Source: Planctomycetota bacterium
GTDB lineage: Bacteria > Planctomycetota > Phycisphaerae > Phycisphaerales > UBA1924
Direction of reading: 5' to 3'
DNA: 22,380 nucleotides
NCBI GenBank assembly: GCA_023434205.1
Contig: JAEYTB010000210.1
Coordinates: 1 to 22,380 of the forward strand
Shown piece after piece: positions 5,194-12,672 of this stretch. The stretch's first letter is position 1, and every line of letters starts with the position of its first letter. Made by a program: the position numbers and the translations under genes. The notes beneath the pieces are model-generated. The model did no database searches. It was not told the DNA's origin and saw nothing but the letters and a program-made list of their open reading frames with translations.

Positions 5194-8046
5194 TTATGAA
5201 GCGGGGTTCATCGGCCGGCGTGCCGGCAGCCACGCGGCCGCCGCGAGCGCAAAGTTCGCGCACACGAACAGGACCAGCCAGAACGCCGCGGAGTCCATAA
5301 AGCCGTAGGAGTGCAGTCCGACGCCCAGCATGTTCGTGCCGAACCAGCTCCATGCGACCACGGCGTTGCCCAGCACGGCGAGCGCGGCGACGCCGGGCTG
5401 GCGTGCCAGCCCGCCCCAGCGGGCGTGGAGGATCACGGCGTTCATGAGCACCACCAGCGCGGCGCCGTTCTCCTTGGGGTCCCAGCCCCAGAACCGGCCC
5501 CAGGACTGGTCGGCCCATATGCCGCCGAGCACGGTGCCCACGAAGCTCAGCAGCATCGCGAAGCACACGACGCCGTAGATCATGGAGCTGAGGGCGGCGG
5601 CGCGGTCGTCGGTGAAGCGGCGCGAGAGCGCACGGGTGAGCAGGTACACGCCCCCCAGCAGCCCCGCGACGAGTGATGCGGAATAGCCCAGCGTGATCGT
5701 GACCACGTGCGTCGCGAGCCAGAAGTTGGTGTCGAGCACGGCCTGCATGACCTGCATGGTGTCGCCGTCGTTGCCCAGGTTGTGGGCGATCACGAGCGTC
5801 GAGAAACCCACCGCCGCGGCGGCGAGCGCGGCGAGCGCGACCGGGTACCAGCGTTCAAGCAGCAGCCCCAGGCCCACGGCGGCCCAGCCCACGAAAATCG
5901 CGGACGAGTAGAGGTTGGTGACGGGCGGGCGGCCCTGGAGGTACATGCGCAGCGCGAGTGCGAGCGTGTGGACCAGCAGGGCTCCCGCGATCAGGCCCAC
6001 GCCCGCGAGCCGCAGCCGCTCGCCCGTGGCGCGGGCCCGCAGGAGCAGGGCCGCGCACAGGACTACGAACCCCAGCAGGTATGCGACGGCCGCGCCCAGG
6101 AAGGGCTCGGCGCGGCTGAACCACACCTCCAGGCGGCCGCGGGCCGTGGCCCCGGGGTGGACGCGGTCGATCAAGGCCTTGTGCGCCGCGGCGGCCTGGT
6201 CGAACGCGGCCTGATCGGCGTCGTGGTAGGCGGTCATGACGCGGGCGATGGTCTGGGCGCCGTCGCCGCCCGCGCCGGCGCGGGCATCCTGGAACGCCTC
6301 GTGGAATCGGCGCCACTCGCCGCCCGGCGACTCGGGCGGGACCCAGTAGGGCGTGCCCATTCGCGCGATATCCAGCAGGCCGCTGACGCCCGCGTACAGC
6401 TTTACCGCCGCACGCTGGTAGGGGTCCCGCTGCTTGGGCGGCAGTTCCATGGCCGCGCCGGCGTGGGCTGTGACTTCGTGCCACACGGGCTCCACCTGCG
6501 CGAGGCTGAGGCGCGTGGGCTTGGCGCTGTCCTGGCCCAGGAGCGTGAGCAGATCGGGGTGGTCCACCCTGACCACCGGGACGTCCTTGATGCGTTCGGG
6601 CTGGGCGATGAGGTCGAGCACGTACGCCGCGGCGGGGAGCGTGCCCTCGTCGGTGCGTGCGGACTGCCGACCACCCGCCGCGAGCAGGGCGCTGCGGGCG
6701 ACAGTGTCGAAGGGCTTGATGCGCCCGCCGGAGGAGACGGGGGTATCGATGAAGTGCGCGATCTCAAAGCTGGTGGCCGCGGGCGGCCTGAGCAGGGCAT
6801 GTAGCGAGAGGACCATGCCCGCGCCCGCCGCGGCGGCGAGGAGCCACCCGCCGCGCCGGGGCTGTTCCGCGTTCTGCCGTTGGCGGCGGCCGACAAACGC
6901 CGAGAGCCGGACGGCGAAGTGAACGATGAGCCCGGCCCCCACCATGATGCAGGAGAGGTAGGGCATGAGCCACGCGGGGTTGCGGACCACCTGGAGCACC
7001 GTGCCGCTGTTGTCGGGCTTGAAGGAGGCCTGGTAGAAGGTCTCGCCCTGGTAACGCAGCGGCTCGTTCATGGAGATCACCGCCTCGCGCTCGACGCCGC
7101 GGGAGGGGTCGCGGAGCCGCACGTGGCTGGAGAAGTTGCGGGCGATCTCGGTGCCGGTGAACTTGTCGTGGCGGAAGTCGATGAGCTCGATGGTGTAGGG
7201 CTTGTACGTGCGCTCGAACCGCAGCTCAAGGGCGTACCGCCGGCCCTCGACCTCGATCGTCTGCGGTCGGAGGTGGGCGGAAACGAGCCAATCGCCGAGG
7301 TCGCGGCCCTGGGTGGAGAGCCGGATGTACGCGCCGGGGACATCGACATCGGCGCCGTCCACGCCGCGGGCGCGGGGCTGTTCGACGGCGCGGAGGCGGA
7401 GGGCGGCGTCCTTGTCCATGGGGCCGCCGGAGGGCTCCTGCACGATCGCGGAGTTGGGCAGCCACTTAAGGACGGTCACCGCGAATGGCAGCGCCTCCGA
7501 ACCGAGGCGCTCGCCGGTGGCCGCGCCGCGCTCCAGGAGGGCTTGCGGGAACACGGTGACACGGTCCTCCGCCGGGTCGGCCGCGTCGACCACCGCGAGC
7601 TCGACGCTGCGGATGTCCTCGACGTAGCCGCTGCGCGCGCCCTCGTCGATGGACATGATGCCCTCTCGTGCCGTGAACGCGGTGACAAACTCTCCAAGCA
7701 GCAGCACTACGACGCCGGCGTGGAGCAGGATGATCCCCGCGCGCTTGCCCGTAGCCTTGAAGCGCAGGGCGTGGGCCGCCAGCAGGTTCAGCACCATCGC
7801 CCCGGCGATCGTCAGCCCGCCGGGGAAGGGGACCGCCCAGGGCGCGCGGGCCCAGTCCCGCGGCACGAACATCTGCACATCAATGAACGCGACCCAGCTC
7901 CGGAAGTAGCTGTCCACCACCTGCCAGACGCCCTGCGTGGCCTGCGCCAGCGTGCCGGCGAAGATCAGCACCATCGCCAACGTGAGCAGTGCCACCGTGA
8001 GCCGCAGCGAGGCGAGCGGTGTGAGCACCCGGCTGAGGCCGCTCAC
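5194..8046 (-). CDS. ccsBA: Fused System II cytochrome c synthase CcsBA (ResB-ResC fusion)
   Basis: 950 residues. It exports haem and ligates it covalently to CxxCH motifs of apocytochromes outside the membrane. The N-terminal part (about 1-380) is ResB/Ccs1-like: transmembrane helices near 13-33, 72-90 and 103-123, a large periplasmic domain, and a helix near 355-375. A second periplasmic stretch (about 420-640) includes PVSSGGRIKPFDTVARS. The C-terminal part is CcsA/ResC-like with multiple helices, the tryptophan-rich haem-binding WGRFWGWDPKE at 849-859, and candidate haem-ligand histidines near 874 and 912 (GLHSYGFMD). Natural fusions are known in Epsilonproteobacteria and Bacteroidetes. 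The gene overlaps the upstream lipoprotein gene by 4 bp and is followed 34 bp later by nrfH, so it probably serves maturation of NrfHA directly, and also the dihaem cytochrome of the divergent operon. Confidence 0.94.
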   Translation of the reverse strand: MSGLSRVLTPLASLRLTVALLTLAMVLIFAGTLAQATQGVWQVVDSYFRSWVAFIDVQMFVPRDWARAPWAVPFPGGLTIAGAMVLNLLAAHALRFKATGKRAGIILLHAGVVVLLLGEFVTAFTAREGIMSIDEGARSGYVEDIRSVELAVVDAADPAEDRVTVFPQALLERGAATGERLGSEALPFAVTVLKWLPNSAIVQEPSGGPMDKDAALRLRAVEQPRARGVDGADVDVPGAYIRLSTQGRDLGDWLVSAHLRPQTIEVEGRRYALELRFERTYKPYTIELIDFRHDKFTGTEIARNFSSHVRLRDPSRGVEREAVISMNEPLRYQGETFYQASFKPDNSGTVLQVVRNPAWLMPYLSCIMVGAGLIVHFAVRLSAFVGRRQRQNAEQPRRGGWLLAAAAGAGMVLSLHALLRPPAATSFEIAHFIDTPVSSGGRIKPFDTVARSALLAAGGRQSARTDEGTLPAAAYVLDLIAQPERIKDVPVVRVDHPDLLTLLGQDSAKPTRLSLAQVEPVWHEVTAHAGAAMELPPKQRDPYQRAAVKLYAGVSGLLDIARMGTPYWVPPESPGGEWRRFHEAFQDARAGAGGDGAQTIARVMTAYHDADQAAFDQAAAAHKALIDRVHPGATARGRLEVWFSRAEPFLGAAVAYLLGFVVLCAALLLRARATGERLRLAGVGLIAGALLVHTLALALRMYLQGRPPVTNLYSSAIFVGWAAVGLGLLLERWYPVALAALAAAAVGFSTLVIAHNLGNDGDTMQVMQAVLDTNFWLATHVVTITLGYSASLVAGLLGGVYLLTRALSRRFTDDRAAALSSMIYGVVCFAMLLSFVGTVLGGIWADQSWGRFWGWDPKENGAALVVLMNAVILHARWGGLARQPGVAALAVLGNAVVAWSWFGTNMLGVGLHSYGFMDSAAFWLVLFVCANFALAAAAWLPARRPMNPAS

Positions 8047-8654
8047 TCACGCCCCCAGCCCTGGGCGAGCTGCACGGCGAAGGCGTTGAACGCGGCCTCG
8101 TGTGCATCGAGCGCGGCGGGGTCGCCCATCGCCTTGAGGAACCGCGACTTGGCCTGCCGCTCGTGGAAGAGCATGGCCCCGAGCATGTGGGCGTTCTCGC
8201 CGCGGAAACGCATGGTGTAGGCGCGGACGGGGCCCTCGTTGAACTTCTGCGCCTCGGCCTCGAAGGCTTCGAGCGTGGTTTCGGGCAGGCCGACCTGGGC
8301 CCGCCAGCGGTTGACGTTTGGGAGCGTGCCGCCGGTGTCGCCGGGGAACTCCGAGAGCACCACTTCAAGGGCGTTTGGGCCCTCGCCGGCGCGGAAGGTC
8401 GCCAGGCGCATGGGGCGCGGGGTGGGGTCGAGCGTCCAGCCGGCCGGCGTGGGCCAGGCGGTGCTTGCTGCGGGCGCCTCGGGTGCGGGTGGGAGCGGTG
8501 CGGGCTGGGACGGCGTTGCGGGTGCGGGCGCGGCCGGGGCTTGGCCGCCGGTGGGGGCTTGCTCCTTTTTCACCGAGTAGCTCTTGGGCGTCGGCTCTTC
8601 GCAGCCGAGGAGAAGGGACGCCACGCCCACGCACACCGCCAGGGTTCTTGTCAT
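8043..8654 (-). CDS. Putative lipoprotein heading the nrf operon
   Basis: 203 residues. A signal peptide ends in the lipobox LLLGC with Cys18 as the lipidated residue. A Pro/Ala-rich linker follows (about 32-65), then a compact domain beginning TPAGWTLDP and including GGTLPNVNRWRAQVGLP. I recognise this domain only as a conserved unknown of planctomycete-type lipoproteins; its function is not known to me. It overlaps ccsBA by 4 bp (ATGA), which implies translational coupling, and it is the first gene of the nrf transcript, so a role in haem or cytochrome assembly is possible but unproven. ATG 8654 has no clear Shine-Dalgarno sequence; translation could begin on a near-leaderless message. Confidence 0.82.
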   Translation of the reverse strand: MTRTLAVCVGVASLLLGCEEPTPKSYSVKKEQAPTGGQAPAAPAPATPSQPAPLPPAPEAPAASTAWPTPAGWTLDPTPRPMRLATFRAGEGPNALEVVLSEFPGDTGGTLPNVNRWRAQVGLPETTLEAFEAEAQKFNEGPVRAYTMRFRGENAHMLGAMLFHERQAKSRFLKAMGDPAALDAHEAAFNAFAVQLAQGWGRE

Positions 8655-8863
8655 GCGTGATTCGTAGGCGCGCCGGCCCGCGCGACCCGCAGCCGCGGGG
8701 GAACCGCGCGCGGGCCGTCCGGGGGCGGCCCCGCAAACGTCTGTCCGGCAAGCGGTTGGGATTATCGGGCGGGAAGTTTGCCGATTTTGAGCCCTGGATG
8801 CTGGACCGGGGGCATAATGGTCGATATAGATATCTAGAACTCGATCTCTCCGCGGAGGCTTCC
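8655..8863. promoter_or_regulatory. Divergent control region between nrf and nos operons
   Basis: 209 bp with no plausible gene. The left part is very GC-rich; the part nearest the nos side (8761-8850) is unusually AT-rich for this window. GATAAT read on the minus strand (8761-8766) is a possible -10 for the nrf side. CATAAT (8813-8818) or TATAGA (8825-8830) are possible -10 elements for the nos side; TTGAGC at 8787-8792 is a poorly spaced -35 candidate. No FNR/NNR-type TTGAT-N4-ATCAA site was found by eye. Confidence 0.5.
8821..8846. promoter_or_regulatory. Candidate operator: palindrome TAGATATCTA flanked by TCGAT direct repeats
   Basis: A perfect 10-bp palindrome, TAGATATCTA (8827-8836), overlaps a second palindrome, TCTAGA (8833-8838). 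Two copies of TCGAT (8821-8825 and 8841-8845) stand 20 bp apart, about two helical turns. The block lies 18-43 bp upstream of the cytochrome c start codon, close to or over the likely promoter. It could be a site for the Rrf2-type regulator at 17660, but it does not match the published NsrR consensus that I know. Confidence 0.35.
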
Positions 8864-9742
8864 ATGAACAACTTCCTCGCCGACGACCCCGCTGGTTTCC
8901 GCCGCCTGGCCCTCTGTGCGCTAGGAGCCGCGGCGATCTCGGCCCCGATCCTGGGGGCGGGCGTCTACTCGATCGCCCAGTACCGCGCGGGGCTTGCCAG
9001 CGCGGGCGCGGCGTTTGTGGAGGCCAGCAACCGGTGGGAGCGTCTCGCGCAGGAGACGGCGGGCCCGGTGGTTGACCTGGACGCCGCGGTCAGCGGGCGC
9101 GACCTCTTCCGCTCCGCGTGTGCCGCGTGCCACGGCATGGGCGGCGAGGGCGGGCTGGGCAAGAGCATCGCCCAGAGCGACTTTGTGGCCGGGTTGGACG
9201 ACACGGCGCTGCGGGACTTCATCGCGGCGGGGCGGCCGGACGCCAAGCCGCTGCCCATGCCCCCCAAGGGCGGGCGCGACGACCTGACGCTGGCGCAGCT
9301 TGAGGACATCACCGCGTACATCCGCGGCCTGCAGGACCCCCGCCGCATGCCGGCGCTGCCGGAGGTCGCCGCCGCCGCCGCCCCGACCGCCGAGGAGAAG
9401 TCCGCGGCGCTGGCCGCGGCGGGCGGGGATGAGGAGCTCGCGGAGTACATCGCGAGCGGTGCGAAGCTGTACGCGGGGTCGTGCATCGCCTGCCACGGGC
9501 CGGGCGGGGTGGGCATCAAGGGCAACGGCAAGGCGCTGGCCAAGAGCGCGTTCATCGCGGACCAGGACGACGACGCGCTGCTGGCGTTCATCGCCCGGGG
9601 CCGCGACCCCAGCGACCCCAAGAACACGACGGGCGTGGGTATGCCCGCCAAGGGCGGCAACCCGGCGCTCTCGGAGGACGACCTCCTCGACATCATCGCC
9701 TACCTGCGCAGTTTGCAGGATCAACAGGCCTCGACGCAGTAA
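8864..9742 (+). CDS. Membrane-anchored dihaem cytochrome c
   Basis: 292 residues. An N-terminal hydrophobic helix (about 14-37) anchors or exports it. Two class I cytochrome c domains follow: CAACH 86-90 with likely axial Met132 (LPMPPKGG), and CIACH 207-211 with likely axial Met260 (GVGMPAKGG). An Ala-rich linker (about 167-190) separates them. Each domain has the closing helix pattern LEDITAYIRGL or LLDIIAYLRSL. It is the first gene of the nos operon, 63 bp before nosZ, and no NosR or NosC is present, so the best inference is that it delivers electrons from the quinol or bc1/ACIII level to the CuA site of NosZ. GGAGG lies 5 nt before the ATG. The same reading frame stays open far upstream (from 8318), but only this start has a Shine-Dalgarno sequence and a sensible signal anchor. 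Confidence 0.93.
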   Translation: MNNFLADDPAGFRRLALCALGAAAISAPILGAGVYSIAQYRAGLASAGAAFVEASNRWERLAQETAGPVVDLDAAVSGRDLFRSACAACHGMGGEGGLGKSIAQSDFVAGLDDTALRDFIAAGRPDAKPLPMPPKGGRDDLTLAQLEDITAYIRGLQDPRRMPALPEVAAAAAPTAEEKSAALAAAGGDEELAEYIASGAKLYAGSCIACHGPGGVGIKGNGKALAKSAFIADQDDDALLAFIARGRDPSDPKNTTGVGMPAKGGNPALSEDDLLDIIAYLRSLQDQQASTQ

Positions 9743-9805
9743 CACACCGCCCGCGGGGCGTGCGCCACGTCGGCGTGCGGCAAGCGGGCACCTTGGAGAC
9801 CAGGA

Positions 9806-11920
9806 ATGCTTTGGGCCCCCACCACAACCCGTGCCGGAATCGCGGCCTTCCTCATGCTGTTCTGCGCCGGGGCCGCGCTGGAGGTGACGACGCAGGACGC
9901 GCAGGCTCAGCAGGAGGGGCGCCGCCGCCGGCGGACCGCCGCGGAAGAGGCCAAGCCCATCGAGCTGACCCCCGACCAGGTGGCGCAGCTCACGCGGGTC
10001 GCCAACGAGCGCAAGCTGAACCTGGACGACCTGGTGGCCGCGGCCAAGACCTATATGCCCAGCGGGCGGCACGACGAGTACGTGCTGTTCTCTTCGGGCG
10101 GGCAGAGCGGGCAGGTGTTCGCCATCGGCGTGCCCAGCATGCGGCTTCTGCGGTCGATCGCGGTGTTCACGCCCGAGTCGTGGCAGGGGTACGGCTTTGC
10201 GGGCGAGAACGACCCGGTCCTCAAGCAGCTTGAGATCAACGGCAAGCCGGTGCTGTGGGGCGACACGCACCACCCCGGCCTGTCGGAGACCAACGGCGAC
10301 TACGACGGCCAGTTCCTCTTCATCGGCGACAAGGCCAACGCCCGGCTCGCGGTGATCGACCTGCGCGACTGGGAGACCAAGCAGATCGTCAAGAACCCGC
10401 TCACCGTGAGCGACCACGGGGCGTCGTTCGTGACGCCCAACACCGAGTACGTCGTCGAGGGCGGCCAGTACGCGACCATCCTCGGCTACGGCTATGCCCC
10501 CATCGAGGAGTACAAGCAGTCCTACCGTGGCATGGTGACGTTCTGGAAGTTCGACCGCACCAAGGGCCGCGTGGACGAGGCCAGTTCCTTCGCGCTCGAG
10601 CTCCCGCCCTATTGGCAGGACCTGGCCGACGCGGGCAAGTTCGCCAGCGACGGGTTTGTGTTCATCAACTCCTTCAACGCCGAGATGGCGGTGGGCGGGG
10701 TTGAGAAGGGCCAGCCCCCCTTCGAGGCCGGCGCCAGCAAGCGCGACATGGACTACCTCCACATCATCGACTGGCGTAAGGCCGAGGCCGCCTTCAAGGC
10801 CGGCAAGGCGACGAAGATCAACGGCTTCCCGGTCCTCTCCATCGACACCTGCGTCGCCGAGGGGATCCTGCACTTTGCTCCGGAGCCCAAGAGCCCGCAC
10901 GGCGTGGACGTGACGCCCGACGGCAAGTTCATGATCGTGGCGGGCAAGCTGGACCCGCACGTGACGGTGTACTCCATCGACCGCATCAAGGCGGCGATCG
11001 CGGGCAAGAAGTTCTCGACCAAGGACGAGTATGGCGTGCCGGTTCTGGACTTCGACGCCGTGAAGGAGGCGCAGGTCGAGCTGGGCCTGGGGCCGCTGCA
11101 CACCCAGTTCGATAATCAGGGCTACGCGTACACGAGCCTGTTCCTGGATTCCGCGGTGGCGCGCTGGAGCCTGGGCGGCGACTACGCCAAGCTGCACAGC
11201 GAGCAGCCCTGGAAGCTGGTCGCCAAGACGCCCGTGCAGTACAACATCGGCCACCTGTGCTCGGCGGAGGGCGACACCGCCAGCCCCGACGGCCGCTTCC
11301 TGATCTCCATGAGCAAGTGGTCGGTGGACCGCTTCCTGCCCACGGGCCCGCTTCTGCCGCAGAACTTCCAGCTGCTGGACATCTCCGCGCCGGGGACCAC
11401 CATGCCCGTGCTGTTCGACATGCCCATCGGCGTGGGCGAGCCCCACTACTGCCAGATGATCAAGGCGGACAAGCTCAGCACGTGGAGCGTGTACCCCGAG
11501 GTCGGCTGGAACCCGCACAAGCAGGCCCTGGACCCCAACGCGCCCAAGAAGGGCCAGGAGGGCGTCACCCGCGAGGGCAGCAACGTGCTCGTGAAGATGA
11601 CCGCCATCCGCAGCCACTTCAATCCCGAGCACGTTGAGCTCATCGAGGGCGACAAGGTGACCTGGCGGATCGTCGCCATGGAGACCACCAAGGACGCCAC
11701 GCACGGCTTCTGCATCGGCGGCTACAACATCAACCTGTCCCTGGAGCCCGGCGAGTACACGGAGTTCACGTTCACCGCCGACAAGCCGGGGACGTACCCC
11801 TTCTACTGCACCGAGTTCTGCTCGGCCCTGCACCTTGAGATGATGGGCTACCTGCACATCAAGCCCAAGGCCGCCGCCGGCACCCCCGGCAAGGCCTCGG
11901 CCAGCGTGACCGACAAGTAA
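9806..11920 (+). CDS. nosZ: Nitrous-oxide reductase, clade II (atypical)
   Basis: 704 residues. Reduces N2O to N2 in the periplasm. The N-terminus (about 1-35) is a Sec-type signal without the twin-arginine motif of clade I, so export is predicted unfolded with copper added outside. The beta-propeller CuZ domain contains GDTHHPGLSETNGDYDG (His155, His156) and SDHGASF (His204); the wording matches clade II, not the DDVHHPH of clade I. The C-terminal cupredoxin domain has the CuA set: His633 in THGFC, then Cys668, Cys672, His676 and Met679 in CTEFCSALHLEM. An Arg-rich patch at 39-43 just after the signal is unusual. GGAG lies 7 nt before the ATG. Three hairpins follow the stop. Confidence 0.97.
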   Translation: MLWAPTTTRAGIAAFLMLFCAGAALEVTTQDAQAQQEGRRRRRTAAEEAKPIELTPDQVAQLTRVANERKLNLDDLVAAAKTYMPSGRHDEYVLFSSGGQSGQVFAIGVPSMRLLRSIAVFTPESWQGYGFAGENDPVLKQLEINGKPVLWGDTHHPGLSETNGDYDGQFLFIGDKANARLAVIDLRDWETKQIVKNPLTVSDHGASFVTPNTEYVVEGGQYATILGYGYAPIEEYKQSYRGMVTFWKFDRTKGRVDEASSFALELPPYWQDLADAGKFASDGFVFINSFNAEMAVGGVEKGQPPFEAGASKRDMDYLHIIDWRKAEAAFKAGKATKINGFPVLSIDTCVAEGILHFAPEPKSPHGVDVTPDGKFMIVAGKLDPHVTVYSIDRIKAAIAGKKFSTKDEYGVPVLDFDAVKEAQVELGLGPLHTQFDNQGYAYTSLFLDSAVARWSLGGDYAKLHSEQPWKLVAKTPVQYNIGHLCSAEGDTASPDGRFLISMSKWSVDRFLPTGPLLPQNFQLLDISAPGTTMPVLFDMPIGVGEPHYCQMIKADKLSTWSVYPEVGWNPHKQALDPNAPKKGQEGVTREGSNVLVKMTAIRSHFNPEHVELIEGDKVTWRIVAMETTKDATHGFCIGGYNINLSLEPGEYTEFTFTADKPGTYPFYCTEFCSALHLEMMGYLHIKPKAAAGTPGKASASVTDK

Positions 11921-11938
11921 GAACCCCGTCCCTCCGCG

Positions 11939-11992
11939 CCGGGCGAGAGCCCGGGGCGGGGGTTGCCCCCCGGGCGCGGGGTCACCGCGCCC
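11939..11992 (+). promoter_or_regulatory. Tandem hairpins in the nosZ-nosB intergenic region
   Basis: Three stem-loops lie in the 89-bp gap. First, CCGGGC / GCCCGG with a GAGA tetraloop (11939-11954). Second, a G-run/C-run pairing around TTG (about 11957-11970). Third, a perfect 8-bp stem GGGCGCGG / CCGCGCCC with a 5-nt loop (11972-11992). No U-run follows. They are likely to act as an mRNA stabiliser or partial terminator that sets nosZ above the downstream genes. Confidence 0.6.
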
Positions 11993-12009
11993 AATCAAGG
12001 AGCCCTCTC

Positions 12010-12672
12010 ATGCCACGCCTCCTCGAGCACCTCCTGGGCCCCCGGGTCCCGGTTGAAGAACTCCGCGCCCGGCCCGGCCGGTACGCGGCGCCTTCCTTCA
12101 TCCTCATGGCCGCGCGGGTCGTGCTGCTGCTCTCGGTCTTCCTGCCCTACTGGCACATGGAGCTGGAGGCCCCGCAGTACCCCGATGGACTTTTCCTCAC
12201 CGCCTACGTCAACCACCTCGAGGGCGATGTGAAGGAGATCGACTCGCTCAACCACTACATCGGGATGCGGCCCCTGGAGCAGGCCGCGGCCTTCGAGCGG
12301 GCCGCCTCCGTCTGGCTCATCGTGGCGATGGTGCTGCTGATGGAGGGCGCCTCGCTGGTTCACAGCCGCTGGGCCGTGCTGCTCGCCCTGCCCGCCATCG
12401 GCTTCCCCATCGGCTTCCTGGTGGACCTGCAGTGGTGGATGGCGCACTTCGGCCAGAACCTGGACCCCGCCGCGCCGCTCTCGTCCTCCATCAAGCCCTT
12501 CACGCCCACGGTTCTGGGCGAGGGCGGCATCGGGCAGTTCAAGACCTACGCCGAGCTGGGCACGGGCTACTGGCTGTGCACCGCCGCCGCGGCCCTCACT
12601 GTGGTTGGCTTCTTCTTCCACCGGCGTGCGTACAAGCCGCTCTTCGACCGCATGACCCGGGGTGAAGTGTGA
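12010..12672 (+). CDS. nosB: NosB-like polytopic membrane protein
   Basis: 220 residues with four hydrophobic segments (about 27-48, 99-118, 121-142, 185-205) and a conserved-looking loop SLNHYIGMRPLEQ after the first. Membrane proteins of this shape sit between nosZ and nosD in clade II clusters such as that of Wolinella (NosB). In that system it is needed for N2O reduction, but the molecular role is unknown. The symbol rests on position and overall form more than on a diagnostic motif. AAGGAG (11997-12002) is 7 nt upstream of the ATG. The stop overlaps the GTG start of nosD by 4 bp. Confidence 0.78.
   Translation: MPRLLEHLLGPRVPVEELRARPGRYAAPSFILMAARVVLLLSVFLPYWHMELEAPQYPDGLFLTAYVNHLEGDVKEIDSLNHYIGMRPLEQAAAFERAASVWLIVAMVLLMEGASLVHSRWAVLLALPAIGFPIGFLVDLQWWMAHFGQNLDPAAPLSSSIKPFTPTVLGEGGIGQFKTYAELGTGYWLCTAAAALTVVGFFFHRRAYKPLFDRMTRGEV

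Noticed and set aside
8043..8654. Cytochrome or NrfB-like role for the lipoprotein
   Set aside because: It has no CxxCH motif and only the lipobox cysteine besides one inside the signal peptide.
8655..8863. FNR/NNR-type binding site in the divergent region
   Set aside because: No TTGAT-N4-ATCAA-like sequence with both half-sites was found by eye.
8921..11998. 1025-codon open frame antisense to the cytochrome c and nosZ genes
   Set aside because: It is the complement of two certain genes in GC-rich DNA. Its translation is a low-complexity mix rich in R, G, V, L and H with no domain.
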